NCBI RefSeq assembly: GCF_014288115.1
Contig: NZ_JACOOK010000007.1
Span: forward strand, 34,486-98,485
DNA: 64,000 nucleotides
Direction: 5' to 3'
Source of the DNA: Alistipes_A hominis
GTDB taxonomy: Bacteria; Bacteroidota; Bacteroidia; Bacteroidales; Rikenellaceae
In this document: positions 29,263 through 38,505 of the stretch, piece by piece
Layout: every line of letters starts with the position of its first letter
Numbering within the stretch: the first letter of the stretch is position 1
Translations under genes and position numbers: made by a program
Notes under the pieces: generated by a model
Databases searched by the model: none
Seen by the model: only the letters and a program-made list of their open reading frames with translations
Told to the model about the DNA's origin: nothing

Positions 29263-32200
29263 TTAGTCCAGCTTGACGCTGATGGCCAATCCCCTGAGTT
29301 CGTGCAGCAACACGTTCAGCGATTCCGGAATGCCGGGCTGCGGCATGTTGTCGCCCTTGACAATCGCTTCATAGGCCTTGGCACGTCCCATCACGTCGTC
29401 CGACTTGATCGTCAGGATCTCCTGCAAAATGTTCGATGCGCCGAACGCCTCGAGCGCCCAAACCTCCATCTCTCCGAAACGCTGACCGCCGAACTGCGCT
29501 TTACCGCCCAGCGGCTGCTGCGTAATCAGCGAGTACGGGCCGATCGAACGGGCATGCATCTTGTCGTCGACCATATGGCCGAGTTTCAGCATGTAGATCA
29601 CCCCGACGGTCGCCGGCTGGTCGAACTGCTCACCGGTACCGCCGTCTCGCAGATAGGTGCGACCACTGCGCGGTACGCCGGCCTGAGCCGTATATTCGTT
29701 GATCTGCTCCAGCGAAGCCCCGTCGAAAATCGGCGTGGCGAACTTCAGACCGAGTTCGCGGCCGGCCCATCCGAGCACGGTCTCGTAAATCTGTCCGAGG
29801 TTCATACGCGAAGGCACGCCCAGCGGGTTCAGCACGATGTCGACGATCGAACCGTCTTCGAGGAACGGCATGTCCTCGTCGCGAACGATCCGCGCCACGA
29901 TCCCCTTGTTACCGTGACGGCCGGCCATCTTGTCTCCCACGCGCAACTTGCGCTTCTTGGCAATGTACACTTTGGCCAGCTGGATAATTCCGGTCGGGAG
30001 TTCGTCCCCGTTGGTCAGGTTGTATTTCTCGCGCTTGAGAACCGCATCCAGTTCCTTGTACTTGATCGTATAGTTGTTGATCGTCTGTTCGATCAGCGTA
30101 TCCAGACGCGCGTCGCCCGTCCATTTATCGGTGCCGATATTCAGGTAGTCGAGTTCGGCCAGCATTTTCTGCGAGAAACGCGTCCCCTGCGGGACCAGTT
30201 CCACCCCGAAATAATCGCGGATACCGATCGTCGATTTGTCTTTGAGCAACGTCCACAGTTTTTCGATCAGACGCTCTTTCAGCGCATCGGCCTGCTGCAA
30301 GAACTCGGTCTCCATCTTTTCCAACTGCGCCTTTTCGGAAGCCTTGCTCTTCTTGCCGTCCTTATTGGCGCGGCTGAACAGTTTCTTATCGACCACGACG
30401 CCGAACAGCGAAGGCTGCGCCTTCAGCGAAGCGTCTTTCACATCGCCGGCCTTGTCGCCGAAGATCGCACGCAGCAGTTTCTCTTCCGGCGAAGGATCGC
30501 TCTCCCCTTTCGGCGTGATCTTACCGATCAGGATATCGCCCGGCTGCACATTGGCGCCGATGCGGATGATACCGTTCTCGTCGAGATCTTTCGTAGCGTC
30601 TTCGCTGACGTTCGGAATGTCGGAAGTAAGCTCCTCGACACCGCGTTTGGTATCGCGCACTTCCATAATATATTCGTCGACATGCACCGAAGTGAAGATA
30701 TCCTCGCGGATCACGCGTTCCGAGATCACGATGGCATCCTCGAAGTTGTAACCCTTCCACGGCATGAACGCCACTTTCAGGTTGCGCCCCAGCGCCAGCT
30801 CGCCGCCCTGCGTAGAATAACCTTCGGTCATGATCTGCCCTTTGGTCACTTTATCGCCCTTGCGAACCAGGGGTTTCAGGGTCATCGACGTGCTCTGATT
30901 GGTCTTACGATAGCGCGGCAGACGATAGGTCGTCACTTCCGGATCGAACGTAACGATCTTCTGGTCTTCGGTACGTTCGTATTTGACCTGAATCTGCGTC
31001 GCATCCGAGAAGACGACTTCTCCTTCGCCTTCGGCGACGATCTGGATCCGGCTGTCGGCGATCATGTCTTTTTCCAGACCCGTTCCGACGATCGGAGCCT
31101 CCGGCATCACCAACGGCACGGCCTGACGCATCATGTTCGATCCCATCAGCGCACGGTTGGCATCGTCGTGTTCGAGGAACGGGATCAGGCTGGCGGCGAT
31201 CGACGAAATCTGGTTCGGAGCAACGTCCATCAGATCCACTTCCGTAGCCGTCACCACCGGAAAATCGCCGTTGTCGCGCGCTTTGATCTTGTCCGGCACG
31301 AGGAACTCGCCCGCATCGTTCAGCGGAGCGTTGGCCTGCGCAATGGTCAGTCCTTCCTCCTCTTCGGCGCTGAAATAATGAATCCCTTTATCCGTCAGAT
31401 CGACCCGTCCGTCCGCCACTTTGCGGTACGGCGTTTCGATAAAGCCCATGTCGCTGATTTTCGCGTAAACGCACAGCGACGAAATCAATCCGATGTTCGG
31501 GCCTTCCGGCGTTTCGATCGGACACAGACGGCCGTAATGGGTATAGTGCACGTCGCGCACTTCGAATCCGGCGCGCTCACGCGACAGACCGCCGGGCCCC
31601 AGAGCCGACAGGCGGCGCTTATGGGTCATTTCGGCCAGCGGATTGGTCTGATCCATGAACTGCGACAGTTGGTTCGTTCCGAAGAACGAATTGATGACCG
31701 ACGACAGCGTTTTGGCATTGATCAGGTCTACCGGCGTAAATACTTCGTTGTCGCGCACGTTCATCCGTTCGCGGATCGTACGCGCCATGCGGACGAAACC
31801 TACGCTGAACTGGTTGGCCAACTGCTCGCCCACCGTGCGTACGCGGCGGTTCGACAAATGGTCGATATCGTCCACATCGGTCTGCGAGTTGATCAGCAGA
31901 ATCAGGTAACGGATGATGGCGATAATATCCTCCCGCGTCAGGATCCGTACGTCCGGAGAGATGTCCAGATCCAGTTTCTTGTTGATACGGAAACGCCCCA
32001 CATCTCCCAGGTCGTAACGCTTGTCCGAAAAGAACAGCTTTTCGATCACGTCGCGCGCAGTCGCCTCGTCGGGCGGCTCCGAGTTACGCAACTGGCGGTA
32101 GATATAAACGACGGCCTCTTTTTCGGAGTTGCACGGGTCTTTCTGCAGGGTATTGTATACGATGGAGAAATCGGTGCCGTTCTGGGCCTCCTTATGGATT

Positions 32201-33081
32201 AGGATGCTTTTGGCGCCCGACTCGATAATGTCTTCAATATGGCTCTCTTCGAGGACGGTCTCCCGGTCGATGATGATCTCGTTTCGTTCGATCGAAACCA
32301 CCTCTCCGGTATCTTCGTCCACAAAGTCTTCAACCCATGTCTTCAGCACCCGGGCAGCCAGCCGCTGTCCGACCATCTTCTTCAGGTTGGCTTTAGTAAC
32401 CTTTACATCCTCCGCAAGGTTAAATATCTCTAAGATCTGCCGGTCGCTCTCGAATCCGATCGCACGGAGCAGCGTGGTTACCGGCAATTTCTTCTTTCGG
32501 TCGATATAGGCGTACATCACGTTGTTGATGTCCGTCGCAAACTCGATCCACGACCCTTTAAACGGGATGATACGGGCCGAATAGAGTTTGGTTCCATTGG
32601 TATGGGTGCTCTGACCGAAGAACACCCCCGGGGAACGGTGCAACTGCGATACGATTACGCGTTCGGCGCCGTTGATAATGAACGTGCCGCGCGGAGTCAT
32701 ATAGGGAATGGTGCCGAAGTAAACGTCCTGAATCACCGTATCGAAGTCCTCGTGTTCGGGATCGGTACAGTACAACTTCAGCTTCGCTTTCAGCGGTACG
32801 CTGTACGTCAGTCCGCGTTCGAGGCACTCGTCCTGGCCGTAACGGGGCGGATCCACGTAATAATCGATGAATTCCAGCACGAAGTTGTTACGCGTATCGG
32901 TTATCGGGAAGTTCTCCATGAACACCTTGTACAGCCCTTCGTTTTTGCGGTTCTCGGCCGTGGTATCTAATTGGAAAAAGTCTTGAAATGATTTGAGTTG
33001 CACCTCCAAAAAATCGGGATAATGCAATCTGTTTTTTACGGAAGAAAAGCTAATACGCTGATTATCTGTTTTTGAAGACAT
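29263..33081 (-). CDS. rpoB: RNA polymerase subunit beta
   Basis: Second-largest RNA polymerase subunit, about 1272 residues. The start at 33081 (MSSKTDNQRISF) is preferred because relatives begin MSS; an ATG three codons upstream (33090) is also possible. The rifampicin pocket reads QLSQFMDQTNPLAEMTHKRR with SALGPGG after it, so the usual resistance positions (Asp516, His526, Ser531 in E. coli numbering) look wild type. The C-terminal GKAQFGGQRFGEMEVWALEA motif that binds beta' is intact. Downstream of rplL across a 269 bp spacer with a stable hairpin, and upstream of rpoC. Confidence 0.99.
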   Translation of the reverse strand: MSSKTDNQRISFSSVKNRLHYPDFLEVQLKSFQDFFQLDTTAENRKNEGLYKVFMENFPITDTRNNFVLEFIDYYVDPPRYGQDECLERGLTYSVPLKAKLKLYCTDPEHEDFDTVIQDVYFGTIPYMTPRGTFIINGAERVIVSQLHRSPGVFFGQSTHTNGTKLYSARIIPFKGSWIEFATDINNVMYAYIDRKKKLPVTTLLRAIGFESDRQILEIFNLAEDVKVTKANLKKMVGQRLAARVLKTWVEDFVDEDTGEVVSIERNEIIIDRETVLEESHIEDIIESGAKSILIHKEAQNGTDFSIVYNTLQKDPCNSEKEAVVYIYRQLRNSEPPDEATARDVIEKLFFSDKRYDLGDVGRFRINKKLDLDISPDVRILTREDIIAIIRYLILLINSQTDVDDIDHLSNRRVRTVGEQLANQFSVGFVRMARTIRERMNVRDNEVFTPVDLINAKTLSSVINSFFGTNQLSQFMDQTNPLAEMTHKRRLSALGPGGLSRERAGFEVRDVHYTHYGRLCPIETPEGPNIGLISSLCVYAKISDMGFIETPYRKVADGRVDLTDKGIHYFSAEEEEGLTIAQANAPLNDAGEFLVPDKIKARDNGDFPVVTATEVDLMDVAPNQISSIAASLIPFLEHDDANRALMGSNMMRQAVPLVMPEAPIVGTGLEKDMIADSRIQIVAEGEGEVVFSDATQIQVKYERTEDQKIVTFDPEVTTYRLPRYRKTNQSTSMTLKPLVRKGDKVTKGQIMTEGYSTQGGELALGRNLKVAFMPWKGYNFEDAIVISERVIREDIFTSVHVDEYIMEVRDTKRGVEELTSDIPNVSEDATKDLDENGIIRIGANVQPGDILIGKITPKGESDPSPEEKLLRAIFGDKAGDVKDASLKAQPSLFGVVVDKKLFSRANKDGKKSKASEKAQLEKMETEFLQQADALKERLIEKLWTLLKDKSTIGIRDYFGVELVPQGTRFSQKMLAELDYLNIGTDKWTGDARLDTLIEQTINNYTIKYKELDAVLKREKYNLTNGDELPTGIIQLAKVYIAKKRKLRVGDKMAGRHGNKGIVARIVRDEDMPFLEDGSIVDIVLNPLGVPSRMNLGQIYETVLGWAGRELGLKFATPIFDGASLEQINEYTAQAGVPRSGRTYLRDGGTGEQFDQPATVGVIYMLKLGHMVDDKMHARSIGPYSLITQQPLGGKAQFGGQRFGEMEVWALEAFGASNILQEILTIKSDDVMGRAKAYEAIVKGDNMPQPGIPESLNVLLHELRGLAISVKLD

Positions 33082-33295
33082 TGTATCCAATAATTAAAGT
33101 TGAAGATAAGAACTGATTTGAAATGCGCTTCTGCTTTCAGTTTCAAACGCGGCAACTGACCCGGCAGTTCAAACGACCGATCGGAAAAATCCGTTCGGGA
33201 TCACTGGTTTTCCACCCCTGCCATCTCTTTTTGCAAAACATAACCGCCCGTAGGGCCGGTTACTGGCTGTTGCTTCTGTTAAATGAGAAAAGGTA

Positions 33296-33319
33296 TAGAG
33301 TCTATCAGAATAGACTCTA
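33296..33319 (-). promoter_or_regulatory. Hairpin in the rplL-rpoB spacer (processing or attenuation site)
   Basis: A perfect 10 bp stem (33296-33305 with 33310-33319) and 4 nt loop, 32 nt after the rplL stop on the transcript. Downstream is CCTTTTCTC rather than a clean T-run, so it is not a strong terminator. A second imperfect hairpin lies at 33242-33261. E. coli has an attenuator and an RNase III site in the same spacer; a similar role is inferred. Confidence 0.5.
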
Positions 33320-33350
33320 CACCCGATATGTTCTGAACTATAAGCAGTTA

Positions 33351-33728
33351 CTACTTAACTTCAACTTCAGCGCCAGCTTCTTCGAGCTGAGATTTAACCT
33401 GTTCTGCTTCTTCTTTGGAAACGCCTTCTTTGATAGCTTTCGGTGCGCCATCAACCAGATCCTTAGCCTCTTTCAGACCCAGACCGGTAATGTCTTTCAC
33501 TACTTTCACTACCTGCAGTTTCGCCTGACCTGCGCTCTTCAGGATCACGTCGAAAGACGTTTTCTCAGCAGCAGCGGCGCCACCGTCGGCAGCAGGAGCA
33601 GCGGCAACGGCAACAGCAGCAGCAGCGGGCTCAATTCCGTATTCTTCTTTCAGAACATTGGCAAGTTCGTTTACTTCTTTAACTGTCAAGTTAACCAACT
33701 CCTCAGCTAATTTTTTGATATCGGCCAT
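33351..33728 (-). CDS. rplL: 50S ribosomal protein L7/L12
   Basis: Stalk protein that recruits translational GTPases, 125 residues. The N-terminal dimerisation domain is followed by an Ala-rich hinge (about 35-55) and the C-terminal factor-binding domain with KSAGQAKLQVVKVVKDITGL and GLKEAKDLVDGAPK. Its base composition is less GC-rich than its neighbours, as expected for a highly expressed gene with optimal codons. Located 124 bp after rplJ and before the rpoB spacer. Confidence 0.99.
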   Translation of the reverse strand: MADIKKLAEELVNLTVKEVNELANVLKEEYGIEPAAAAVAVAAAPAADGGAAAAEKTSFDVILKSAGQAKLQVVKVVKDITGLGLKEAKDLVDGAPKAIKEGVSKEEAEQVKSQLEEAGAEVEVK

Positions 33729-33852
33729 CGTAATATAAAATTTTTAAAATGTTTGACTTTTAAACGTTTTGGTTAATTTTCGGGAACCATTCCTTCGGCA
33801 GCGGACTCAGGCGGATTTTCGATAACGCCCTCCGGCAAACCGTCCGGAAATA

Positions 33853-34374
33853 TTATCCCCTTGCTTCGAGGGTTTTAACCAACCCTGCGATTTTTTGTCC
33901 GGCAGAACCCTGCAGTGCGGAGATAACGTTCTTCGCGGGAGACTGCAACAGTCCGATGATGTCACCAATAAGCTCTTCGCGCGACTTGATGTTAACCAGT
34001 TCCTCTACGGCGGCATCGCCCAGATAGATGCAATCTTCCACGCATGCAGCTTTCAGAACCGGTTTCGGATTCGCCTTGCGGAACTCCTTGATCAACTTGG
34101 CGGGACTCTTACCCACGTTGGCGAACATGATCGCCGTTTCGCCTTTCAGCGAAGGGAGCACCTCCTCGTTAATCTTCCCGGTCTGTTCGAGAGCCTTGAT
34201 AAACAACGTATTCTTCGCAACCACCAGCTTCACTTCCTTTTCGAAACAAAGCTTTCTCAAAGCAGCGGTCTGCTCTGCGTTCAGTTCCGAAGTATCGGTA
34301 ATGTAGTAGTGAGCGTATGCGGTGAGCTTCTCGGCCAGACTATCAATTACAACTTTTTTCTCTTCCCTGTTCAT
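33853..34374 (-). CDS. rplJ: 50S ribosomal protein L10
   Basis: Stalk base protein that binds 23S rRNA and carries L7/L12 dimers on its C-terminal helix, 173 residues. Conserved features are KLVVAKNTLFIKALEQ and the AIMFANVGKSPAKLIKEF region. In other bacteria the L10-L7/L12 complex represses its own mRNA; the 124 bp rplJ-rplL gap could hold such structure, but I did not identify a specific site. Confidence 0.98.
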   Translation of the reverse strand: MNREEKKVVIDSLAEKLTAYAHYYITDTSELNAEQTAALRKLCFEKEVKLVVAKNTLFIKALEQTGKINEEVLPSLKGETAIMFANVGKSPAKLIKEFRKANPKPVLKAACVEDCIYLGDAAVEELVNIKSREELIGDIIGLLQSPAKNVISALQGSAGQKIAGLVKTLEARG

Positions 34375-34385
34375 CGTCTTTCGGT

Positions 34386-35084
34386 TTATTTGTTTTCAAG
34401 GGATTTGGGATCAATCTGCAAGCCCGGGCTCATCGTAGTAGAGAGAAATATACTCTTCACGTAAGTACCTTTAGCCGTAGCCGGTTTCAATTTCATGATT
34501 ACATTCATGAACTCGTTGGCATTGTCGACGATCTGTTCCGCAGAGAACGCGATCTTGCCGATCGAAGAGTGAACGATACCGAATTTGTCGACTTTGAAGT
34601 CGATCTTACCGGCTTTCACCTCTTTTACCGCCTTTCCGACTTCCATCGTAACGGTACCCGTCTTAGGGTTCGGCATCAGGCCACGGGGACCCAGAATACG
34701 TCCGAGCGCACCCACCTTCGCCATTACATTAGGAGTTGTGATGATCACGTCCACATCGGTCCAACCGCCTTTGATCTTCTCGACGTATTCGTCCAAACCT
34801 ACGTAATCGGCGCCTGCCTCGGTCGCTTCGGTCTCCTTGTCGGGAGTACAAAGCACCAGCACGCGAACCGATTTCCCGGTTCCGTGGGGCAACGTAACGA
34901 CACCTCTTACCATCTGGTTGGACTTACGGGGATCAACACCAAGTCGCACGTCCAAATCCACGGAAGCATCGAATTTCGTAAAGGTAATCTCCTTTAGAAG
35001 AGCTGCCGCCTCGCTGAGCTTGTACGCCTTATTCGGTTCAATCTTAGCAAGAACTAATTTTCTATTTTTGGTCAGCTTACTCAT
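34386..35084 (-). CDS. rplA: 50S ribosomal protein L1
   Basis: L1 stalk protein at the ribosomal E site, 232 residues from the ATG at 35084 (MSKLTKNRKL). A frame start at 35102 adds six residues and lies directly against the rplK stop, so the internal ATG is preferred. The signature LGRILGPRGLMPNPKTGTV is present. L1 commonly autoregulates the rplK-rplA pair by binding the leader. Gap to rplJ is 11 bp. Confidence 0.97.
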   Translation of the reverse strand: MSKLTKNRKLVLAKIEPNKAYKLSEAAALLKEITFTKFDASVDLDVRLGVDPRKSNQMVRGVVTLPHGTGKSVRVLVLCTPDKETEATEAGADYVGLDEYVEKIKGGWTDVDVIITTPNVMAKVGALGRILGPRGLMPNPKTGTVTMEVGKAVKEVKAGKIDFKVDKFGIVHSSIGKIAFSAEQIVDNANEFMNVIMKLKPATAKGTYVKSIFLSTTMSPGLQIDPKSLENK

Positions 35085-35102
35085 TTCAGTAATTTTTATC
35101 AA

Positions 35103-35543
35103 TTACAAATTAGGAAATTCACCAACGACATCGATACCCATGCTACGTGCTGTACCGGCCACCATCCGCATCGCGGACTCAAGCGTAAAGCAATTCATAT
35201 CCGGCATTTTATCCTGGGCGATCTCCTTGATCTGATCCCAGGTCACCTTGCCTACCTTTTTACGGTTCGGCTCGGCGGAACCCGACTGAAGCTTTGCGGC
35301 TTCCTTGAGCTGTACGGCTACCGGCGGCTGCTTAATGATAAAGTCGAACGACTTATCGCCATAAACGGTGATAATGACAGGAAGTACCTTGCCTGCCTTG
35401 TCCTGGGTCCTCGCATTGAACTGTTTACAGAAGTCCATGATGTTCACTCCTTTCGAACCCAGAGCGGGCCCTACCGGAGGCGAAGGATTGGCGGCACCAC
35501 CTTTGATCTGCAGTTTAATTAACGCAGCAACCTCTTTTGCCAT
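35103..35543 (-). CDS. rplK: 50S ribosomal protein L11
   Basis: GTPase-centre protein of 146 residues binding 23S rRNA helices 43/44. N-terminal motif GGAANPSPPVGPALGSKGVN and the proline-rich KQPPVAVQLKEAAK loop identify it. It lies 16 bp after nusG and is the first of four ribosomal protein genes in the order rplK-rplA-rplJ-rplL. Confidence 0.99.
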   Translation of the reverse strand: MAKEVAALIKLQIKGGAANPSPPVGPALGSKGVNIMDFCKQFNARTQDKAGKVLPVIITVYGDKSFDFIIKQPPVAVQLKEAAKLQSGSAEPNRKKVGKVTWDQIKEIAQDKMPDMNCFTLESAMRMVAGTARSMGIDVVGEFPNL

Positions 35544-35559
35544 AATTTTCCTTGGTTAA

Positions 35560-36117
35560 TTATTCTTTTTCTACTTGCATAAAGCTCAACTCCATAGGAG
35601 TCTTGCGCCCGAATATCTTCACGGAAACCGTGAGTTTCTTCCGCTCGTTGTCCACCGCCTCGATCGTACCCGAAAAGCTTGAGAATGGGCCATCGGTAAC
35701 CTTGACGGTTTCTCCTTCGAAGAAAGGAACTTCGTTTTCCTCCTCGCTGACGCTCAGTTCGTCGACACGTCCTAAAATCCGGCTCACTTCCTGAGGGCGG
35801 AGAGGGGTTGCCACCATGGAAGAAGCCTTCGTGTCTCCGAGGAAGCCTAAGACGTTGGGAGTGTTGCGAAGCATAAACGGGATTTCGCCCACGAGAGCGG
35901 CCTCGACCAATACATAGCCCGGATAAGAGACCTTTTCCCGGCTGATCTTTTTACCGTTTTTGATCTGGTAAACTTTCTCAGTCGGAATCAGAACCTGGGA
36001 GATATAGTCTTCGAGGTGAGAATTCTGGACTTCCGTCTCGATGTATTCCTTCACCTTTTTTTCCTTACCTCCGATGGCACGGATCACGTACCACTGTTTT
36101 TGCTCTTTTTCGCTCAT
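35560..36117 (-). CDS. nusG: Transcription antitermination factor NusG
   Basis: Processivity factor that joins RNA polymerase, Rho and the ribosome, 185 residues. NGN domain at the N-terminus (WYVIRAIGGKEKKVKEYIE, YPGYVLVEAAL) and KOW domain at the C-terminus (FFEGETVKVTDGPFSSFSG). It sits 21 bp after secE in the conserved secE-nusG-rplK order. Confidence 0.98.
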   Translation of the reverse strand: MSEKEQKQWYVIRAIGGKEKKVKEYIETEVQNSHLEDYISQVLIPTEKVYQIKNGKKISREKVSYPGYVLVEAALVGEIPFMLRNTPNVLGFLGDTKASSMVATPLRPQEVSRILGRVDELSVSEEENEVPFFEGETVKVTDGPFSSFSGTIEAVDNERKKLTVSVKIFGRKTPMELSFMQVEKE

Positions 36118-36138
36118 CTTTATCTTTTCTTTACAGAA

Positions 36139-36330
36139 TTAATAAAGAATACTATATATGGCCTTCATGATGTTCTCGAATGCCAGGTCCATCGCAAGAA
36201 TCACTACAGCGAATAACAGGGAAGCTGTCATAACAATTACCGCTGAATTGGAAAGCTGATTCCAGGACGGCCACGTCACCTTTTGAACAAGCTCGGCGTA
36301 GGCGTTTTTAACGTAATTAATAAATCTCAT
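36139..36330 (-). CDS. secE: Protein translocase subunit SecE
   Basis: Small SecYEG subunit of 63 residues with a single transmembrane helix (AVIVMTASLLFAVVILAMDL) preceded by the amphipathic KVTWPSWNQL segment that marks the family. It lies 17 bp after tRNA-Trp and just before nusG, as in most bacteria. Confidence 0.96.
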   Translation of the reverse strand: MRFINYVKNAYAELVQKVTWPSWNQLSNSAVIVMTASLLFAVVILAMDLAFENIMKAIYSILY

Positions 36331-36347
36331 TGTCGTAACGTTTTTAG

Positions 36348-36418
36348 CACGAGTGGAGAGATTCGAACTCCCATCAACGGTTTTGGAGACCGCTATTCTA
36401 CCCTTGAACTACACTCGT
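36348..36418 (-). tRNA. tRNA-Trp (CCA)
   Basis: Full cloverleaf on the minus strand, 71 nt, acceptor stem ACGAGTG/CACTCGT, anticodon loop containing CCA, T-loop GTTCGAATC. The 3' CCA is not encoded. It lies between tuf and secE in the operon. Confidence 0.97.
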
Positions 36419-36464
36419 TTGTAAGGCGGCGCGCCGAACGCGCCGCCTTGAAAGTATTTCGAAA

Positions 36465-37652
36465 TTACTTAATGATTTCGATGATCTGACCGGCACCTAC
36501 GGTACGGCCGCCTTCGCGGATTGCGAAACGCAGACCTACGTTCAGGGCTACGGGGTAGATCAGGGTAACGGTGATCGTTACGTTATCGCCCGGCATAACC
36601 ATTTCTACGCCTTCCGGAAGTTCCACTTCACCGGTTACGTCCAGCGTACGCAGGTAGAACTGCGGACGGTATTTGTGGTGGAACGGCGTGTGACGACCGC
36701 CTTCTTCCTTTTTCAGGATATAAACCTCGGCTTTGAACACCGTGTGCGGGGTGATCGAACCCGGTTTGGCAACGACCATACCGCGTTTTACGTCTTTCTT
36801 GTCGATACCGCGCATCAGCAGACCGACGTTGTCGCCGGCTTCGCCCTGATCCAGCAGCTTGCGGAACATTTCCACGCCCGTACAGGTCGAAGTCATCGAC
36901 TTTTCGGCCAGACCGATGATTTCCACCGGATCGCCCACGTGGATCACACCGGTTTCAACGCGACCGGTCAGCACGGTACCGCGACCGGTGATCGAGAATA
37001 CGTCCTCGACAGGCATCAGGAACGGTTTTTCGTTTTCACGCGGAGGAATCGGAATGTACGAGTCAACGGCATCCATCAATTCCATGATCTTGTCTTCCCA
37101 TTTGGCTTCGCCGTTCAGACCGCCCAGCGCAGAACCGCGGATAATCGGGGTATTGTCGCCGTCGAATTCGTATTTGCTCAGCAAGTCGCGAACTTCCAGC
37201 TCAACGAGGTCGAGCATTTCGGGATCGTCCACCATGTCGCACTTGTTCAGGAATACGACGATTTTCGGCACGTTCACCTGGCGGGCCAACAGCACGTGTT
37301 CGTTGGTCTGGGGCATCGGACCGTCGGTAGCGGCAACCACGAGGATCGCGCCGTCCATCTGAGCGGCACCGGTAACCATGTTCTTCACATAGTCGGCGTG
37401 GCCCGGGCAGTCTACGTGAGCGTAGTGACGGTTGGCCGTCTGATACTCGACGTGCGACGTGTTGATGGTGATACCGCGTTCCTTTTCCTCGGGAGCGTTG
37501 TCGATCGAGTCGAACGAGCGCAGTTCGGAAAGGCCTTTTTTTGCAAGTACGGTGGTAATTGCAGCGGTCAAGGTAGTTTTACCATGGTCAACGTGTCCGA
37601 TCGTACCGATGTTCACATGCGGTTTGGATCTGTCAAATTTTTCTTTTGCCAT
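36465..37652 (-). CDS. tuf: Elongation factor Tu
   Basis: GTPase that delivers aminoacyl-tRNA to the ribosome, 395 residues. GHVDHGKTTLTAAIT (P-loop), DCPGHADYVKNM (G3) and NKCDMVDD (G4) are present, with the RGITINTSHVEYQ switch region and domains 2 and 3 intact. It lies between tRNA-Gly and tRNA-Trp. No second tuf copy is in the window; the str operon here continues past the window edge, so another copy cannot be excluded. Confidence 0.99.
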   Translation of the reverse strand: MAKEKFDRSKPHVNIGTIGHVDHGKTTLTAAITTVLAKKGLSELRSFDSIDNAPEEKERGITINTSHVEYQTANRHYAHVDCPGHADYVKNMVTGAAQMDGAILVVAATDGPMPQTNEHVLLARQVNVPKIVVFLNKCDMVDDPEMLDLVELEVRDLLSKYEFDGDNTPIIRGSALGGLNGEAKWEDKIMELMDAVDSYIPIPPRENEKPFLMPVEDVFSITGRGTVLTGRVETGVIHVGDPVEIIGLAEKSMTSTCTGVEMFRKLLDQGEAGDNVGLLMRGIDKKDVKRGMVVAKPGSITPHTVFKAEVYILKKEEGGRHTPFHHKYRPQFYLRTLDVTGEVELPEGVEMVMPGDNVTITVTLIYPVALNVGLRFAIREGGRTVGAGQIIEIIK

Positions 37653-37714
37653 ATCTGTAATCTATTTTAGGAATAATTGTTTTACTTCAATTAAAGTTTC
37701 CAACACTTTTTGCG

Positions 37715-37787
37715 AGCGGAAGACGAGATTCGAACCCGCGACCCTTAGCTTGGAAGGCTAATGCTCTACCGACTGAGCTACTTCCGC
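37715..37787 (-). tRNA. tRNA-Gly (UCC)
   Basis: 73 nt cloverleaf on the minus strand; acceptor GCGGAAG/CTTCCGC, anticodon loop CTTCCAA giving UCC, T-loop GTTCGAATC. CCA not encoded. Located 62 bp before tuf. Confidence 0.97.
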
Positions 37788-37829
37788 AAAATCATTTCGT
37801 CGATTCTCCGGCGCGAACCGGATTCACTG

Positions 37830-37912
37830 TGGGCGGAGATGGATTCGAACCACCGAAGTCGAAAGACAGCAGATTTACAGTCTGCCCCATTTGGCCACTC
37901 TGGTATCCGCCC
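37830..37912 (-). tRNA. tRNA-Tyr (GUA)
   Basis: 83 nt class II tRNA with a long variable arm; acceptor GGGCGGA/TCCGCCC, anticodon GUA within ACTGTAAAT. CCA not encoded. Confidence 0.97.
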
Positions 37913-38029
37913 AGAATTTTCTCGAAGAACTTTTCGAAACCCGAGTCTCGCTCGTTACACCCTAATAATATAGCGCCGCACCCACTATTGTCCGCCGCAT
38001 CCGCACGCTCTGTCCGTCGCACCTTCCGG

Positions 38030-38103
38030 AGCCGATGGAGGGATTCGAACCCCCGACCAGCTGATTACAAATCAGCTGCTCTGGCCAACTGAGCTACATC
38101 GGC
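38030..38103 (-). tRNA. tRNA-Thr (UGU)
   Basis: 74 nt cloverleaf; acceptor GCCGATG/CATCGGC, anticodon loop TTTGTAA giving UGU. First gene of the transcript that runs to rpoC. Confidence 0.97.
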
Positions 38104-38126
38104 AGTTTGTCACATTTTAGGGTTGG

Positions 38127-38157
38127 CAAAAGTACGAATAATTTCTTAATGCACAAA
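38127..38157 (-). promoter_or_regulatory. Promoter of the tRNA-tuf-secE-nusG-rpl-rpoBC operon
   Basis: Minus-strand TACTTTTG (plus CAAAAGTA at 38127-38134), 19 bp spacer, TTTG (CAAA at 38154-38157): both boxes match the consensus exactly. Predicted start near 38120, about 17 nt before tRNA-Thr. Confidence 0.8.
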
Positions 38158-38455
38158 TATTACGCACCAAAAAATTAATCCGCCCCGGCAAATCGACGGT
38201 CAACTCAAGGCCTGCGTCAAATCCCAAAAACGCAAAATCGGTGTCAAAGGTACAACGGATTTTTGGAATAACGAAATTTTTTATACCAAATACGCTATTT
38301 TTAAGCTCAAAATCGTGTCGGTTCCGAATCCCGCCGCGACGGCGCCGGCCGCGAATTTTCATTTCGGTGTCCGCCCGGCCGCAAAACGGCAGTCGGTCGG
38401 CAGATCCGTTCCGGATCGGTAAACACGGACGGATAATAAATACCGGTATATTTTT

Positions 38456-38463
38456 TATCTTTG
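38456..38463 (+). promoter_or_regulatory. Candidate -7 box of the GH127 gene
   Basis: TATCTTTG, a perfect -7 element, 43 bp upstream of the ATG at 38506. No good TTTG is found 19-21 bp further up, so an activator may be required. Confidence 0.5.
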
Positions 38464-38505
38464 CTATGTTCACAATCCCATTTTCACCGTTCTAACCCGC
38501 CCGAC

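Larger units (their letters stand above)
38104..38505. other. Divergent intergenic region, tRNA operon / GH127 gene
   Basis: About 400 bp with the operon promoter at 38127-38157 and a -7 box at 38456-38463. The stretch 38160-38440 shows no supported gene, repeat or strong hairpin; a 118-codon minus-strand frame across it looks random. Confidence 0.6.

Noticed and set aside
29263..33081. Rifampicin or streptomycin resistance alleles in rpoB or rpsL
   Set aside because: Residues at the classic resistance positions read as wild type.
37792..38092. Short frames across the tRNA-Tyr/tRNA-Thr region
   Set aside because: They overlap tRNA genes with complete cloverleafs.
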